DNA from: Endobacterium cereale
GTDB lineage: Bacteria; Pseudomonadota; Alphaproteobacteria; Rhizobiales; Rhizobiaceae
DNA length: 64,000 nt
Assembly: GCF_009617585.1 (NCBI RefSeq)
Contig: NZ_WIXI01000045.1
Location: 186,001-250,000 of the forward strand
Direction of reading: 5' to 3'
The translations under genes were made by a program, and so were the position numbers. The stretch's first letter is position 1. Each line of letters begins with the position of its first letter. Positions 62,347-64,000 of this stretch are shown here, piece after piece. The notes under the pieces are model-generated. The model did not search any database. It had not been told where the DNA came from and was given only the letters and a program-made list of their open reading frames with translations.

Positions 62347-64000
62347 ATGCGGCAGCAATTCGCCCTTCGTCTGCTTTCCGGCGCGGCTTTCGCCGCAGCC
62401 CTCATGCTGGGTGGTCAGGCGCTTGCCGCCGCCGGCAATGAAAAGCCGGCGACAGAAGAGGCCCAGACCTTCAATGCCGGAAAGGTCAACACCTTCTCCG
62501 GCGCATTCCTGGCCGCACGCACGGCCGATGTGGATCACGATTATCCCAACGCCATCACGCTGTATCGCAAGGCTCTGGAACTGGAGCCGGCCAATACGGA
62601 AATCCGCGAGCGGCTGATGCTGTCGCTGCTGATGAGCGGTGATTTCGATGGGGCGCTTCCGATCGCGCAGGACCTGAAGGCCGATGAGGCGGTGGAGCGC
62701 ATTACCATCATCGTTCGCGGGCTGGACGATATCCGCAACAAGAAATTTTCTGAAGCTGAAAAGCTTCTGACCTACAAGGGCACCAACGATCTCGACCGCA
62801 TCACCCACACGCTTTTGGCAGCATGGGCGCGTGTCGGTGCCGGCAAGGGCAAGGAAGCACAGGCGCTGGTGCGCGGCATCAAGGGCCCGGCCTGGTTCAA
62901 GGTGTTTACCGATTACCATCTCGGCGCCATGGCGCTGGTTGCCGGCGACATCAGCGCGGCACGTTCCAGCCTGACGGCGGCGATCACCAATGACGATGGC
63001 GTCGCCACCACGCCCGACACGTTCATGCGCGCGATCATGGCACTCGCACGTCTTGAAGCATCGCAGGGCAACAAGCAGAAGGCGTTGGACACGATCGCGG
63101 TCGGCGACCGGCTGATCAGCAATTACGCGCCGCTCAAGGCCTTGCGCCAGAGCATCGAGGCCGGCGACAAACCCGACCAGCAGGTGACCACCGCAACCGA
63201 GGGTGCTGCATCCGTGCTGTTTTCCGTCGGCGGTGCACTGAACCGCCAGGGCGCGGAAGAAATGGTGTCGCTCTACCTGCACATGTCGCATGCGCTGGAT
63301 CCGAAAAGCGCCGACACGCTGATCATGCTCGGCGGTATTGCGGAAAAGCTGGAACAGCCTAAACAGGCGATCGCTCTTTATGAAAAGGTGCCGGCGGATT
63401 CGCCGATGCGCCGCATTTCCGAACTGCAGCTGGGCCTGACGCTTGCGCAGACCGGTGAAGTGGACAAGGCCCGCGAGCACCTGAAAAACCTGATCACCTC
63501 CGACCCGACGGACCTGCGCAGCTATCTTGCCTATGGCGCGGTTCTTTCCGACGCCAAGGACTACAAGGCGATGGCGGAGAATTACGACAAGGCTGCCGAG
63601 GTGATCGGCCCGATTGCCCGGCCAGCCGACTGGACGATCTTTTTCCAGCAGGGCATCGCCTATGAGCGCCTGAAACAGTGGGACAAGGCCGAGCCTGCCT
63701 TCCGCAAGTCGCTGGAGCTGAACCCGGAACAGCCGCAGGTTCTCAACTATCTCGGTTATTCCTTCGTCGACATGAACCGCAATCTCGATGAGGGCATGGC
63801 AATGATCCGCAAGGCCGTGGATGCACGGCCGGATGACGGTTACATCGTCGATTCGCTCGGTTGGGCGCATTATCGGCTTGGCCAGTTCGACGAGGCCGTG
63901 ACGGAACTGGAGCGCGCCGCGCAGCTGCGTGCAGGCGACGCCGCCATCATCGACCACCTGGGTGATGCCTACTGGCGCGTGGACCGCAAGCTGGAAGCCA
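62347..64000 (+). CDS. tetratricopeptide repeat protein, exported, 3' end outside window
   Basis: From ATG 62347 the frame is open to the right edge (551 codons). The N-terminal signal peptide is MRQQFALRLL...QALAAA (cleavage ~28). TPR units are visible: YPNAITLYRKALELEPANTE, QLGLTLAQTGEVDKAREHLK, WDKAEPAFRKSLELNPEQPQ and GWAHYRLGQFDEAVTELERA. It is a periplasmic or outer-membrane-facing protein of unknown role, commonly found downstream of ispB in rhizobia. The 3' end is missing. Confidence 0.9.
   Translation, partial: MRQQFALRLLSGAAFAAALMLGGQALAAAGNEKPATEEAQTFNAGKVNTFSGAFLAARTADVDHDYPNAITLYRKALELEPANTEIRERLMLSLLMSGDFDGALPIAQDLKADEAVERITIIVRGLDDIRNKKFSEAEKLLTYKGTNDLDRITHTLLAAWARVGAGKGKEAQALVRGIKGPAWFKVFTDYHLGAMALVAGDISAARSSLTAAITNDDGVATTPDTFMRAIMALARLEASQGNKQKALDTIAVGDRLISNYAPLKALRQSIEAGDKPDQQVTTATEGAASVLFSVGGALNRQGAEEMVSLYLHMSHALDPKSADTLIMLGGIAEKLEQPKQAIALYEKVPADSPMRRISELQLGLTLAQTGEVDKAREHLKNLITSDPTDLRSYLAYGAVLSDAKDYKAMAENYDKAAEVIGPIARPADWTIFFQQGIAYERLKQWDKAEPAFRKSLELNPEQPQVLNYLGYSFVDMNRNLDEGMAMIRKAVDARPDDGYIVDSLGWAHYRLGQFDEAVTELERAAQLRAGDAAIIDHLGDAYWRVDRKLEA

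Noticed and set aside
62146..63957. 603-residue - strand frame
   Set aside because: Antisense to the TPR gene, which has a signal peptide and repeats on the + strand.
1..64000. CRISPR arrays, tRNA and rRNA genes, insertion sequences
   Set aside because: No evenly spaced direct repeats with unique spacers, no cloverleaf or CCA ends, and no transposase were seen by eye. A tRNAscan/Infernal run would settle this.

Overview
This window is chromosomal DNA from an alphaproteobacterium of the Rhizobiaceae (Agrobacterium/Rhizobium/Neorhizobium type). The evidence is the gene content: two BA14K-family secreted proteins, a DUF1217 protein, glycine betaine demethylase-like gbcAB genes, a probable dxs next to tlyA, and glyQ/glyS separated by lemA and DUF2207 genes. 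Three RIME1-like double palindromes and a moderately high G+C content also fit. No rRNA, tRNA, CRISPR array, insertion sequence or phage module was seen. The window looks like a conserved core interrupted by small accessory islands.

Left part (1-9.7 kb). The 3' end of a probable dxs is followed by a low-G+C HNH-type gene that meets an SMI1/KNR4-like gene tail to tail. Next come a secreted DUF4424 protein, a RIME1-like repeat and a chemoreceptor with a CheR-docking C-terminus. The rRNA methyltransferase pair tlyA and rlmD-like (4-nt overlap), an animal-type haem peroxidase and a crotonase follow. Middle-left (9.7-27.2 kb): an acyl-CoA dehydrogenase behind a LiuR-like box; an AT3 acyltransferase beside an SGNH-fold protein; a small membrane-protein/HTH pair with two operators; a DUF4240 protein; an orphan degenerate ABC permease; an MFS exporter; an oxidoreductase divergent from an HxlR regulator; a DUF2161 nuclease-fold protein; a TetR/EamA operon with a clear operator; a ZntB-like transporter; two BA14K genes; and a low-G+C DUF695-RraB fusion.

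Middle-right (27.2-46.8 kb): Rieske oxygenase gbcA and reductase gbcB; Sua5 for tRNA t6A; an FAD-linked D-2-hydroxyacid dehydrogenase; a six-repeat DUF1217 protein; ubiA; a YkgJ-type Cys-cluster protein; a cold-shock protein; tex; purD; a small secreted protein; and a second, Cache-type chemoreceptor. Right part (46.8-64 kb): a parD-parE-DUF523 overlapping operon; glyS preceded by an unusual 41-codon ORF that repeats its first 15 codons; a phospholipase D-like protein; DUF2207, aroA and lemA; glyQ; two divergent toxin-antitoxin loci, of which one has a frameshifted parE; an S49 peptidase; an N6-adenine methyltransferase with DUF2007; a long-chain polyprenyl diphosphate synthase; and a truncated TPR protein.

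Functionally, isoprenoid and ubiquinone genes recur (probable dxs, ubiA, ispB-like synthase), as do translation and RNA modification genes (tlyA, rlmD-like, sua5, glyQ, glyS, tex, csp). The best candidates for new biology are the glyS leader ORF, the self-regulated membrane-protein/HTH cassette, the AT3/SGNH pair, the broken ParE beside intact ParD, and the parDE-DUF523 fusion operon. All family calls come from motif recognition in the translated sequence; no database search was run.
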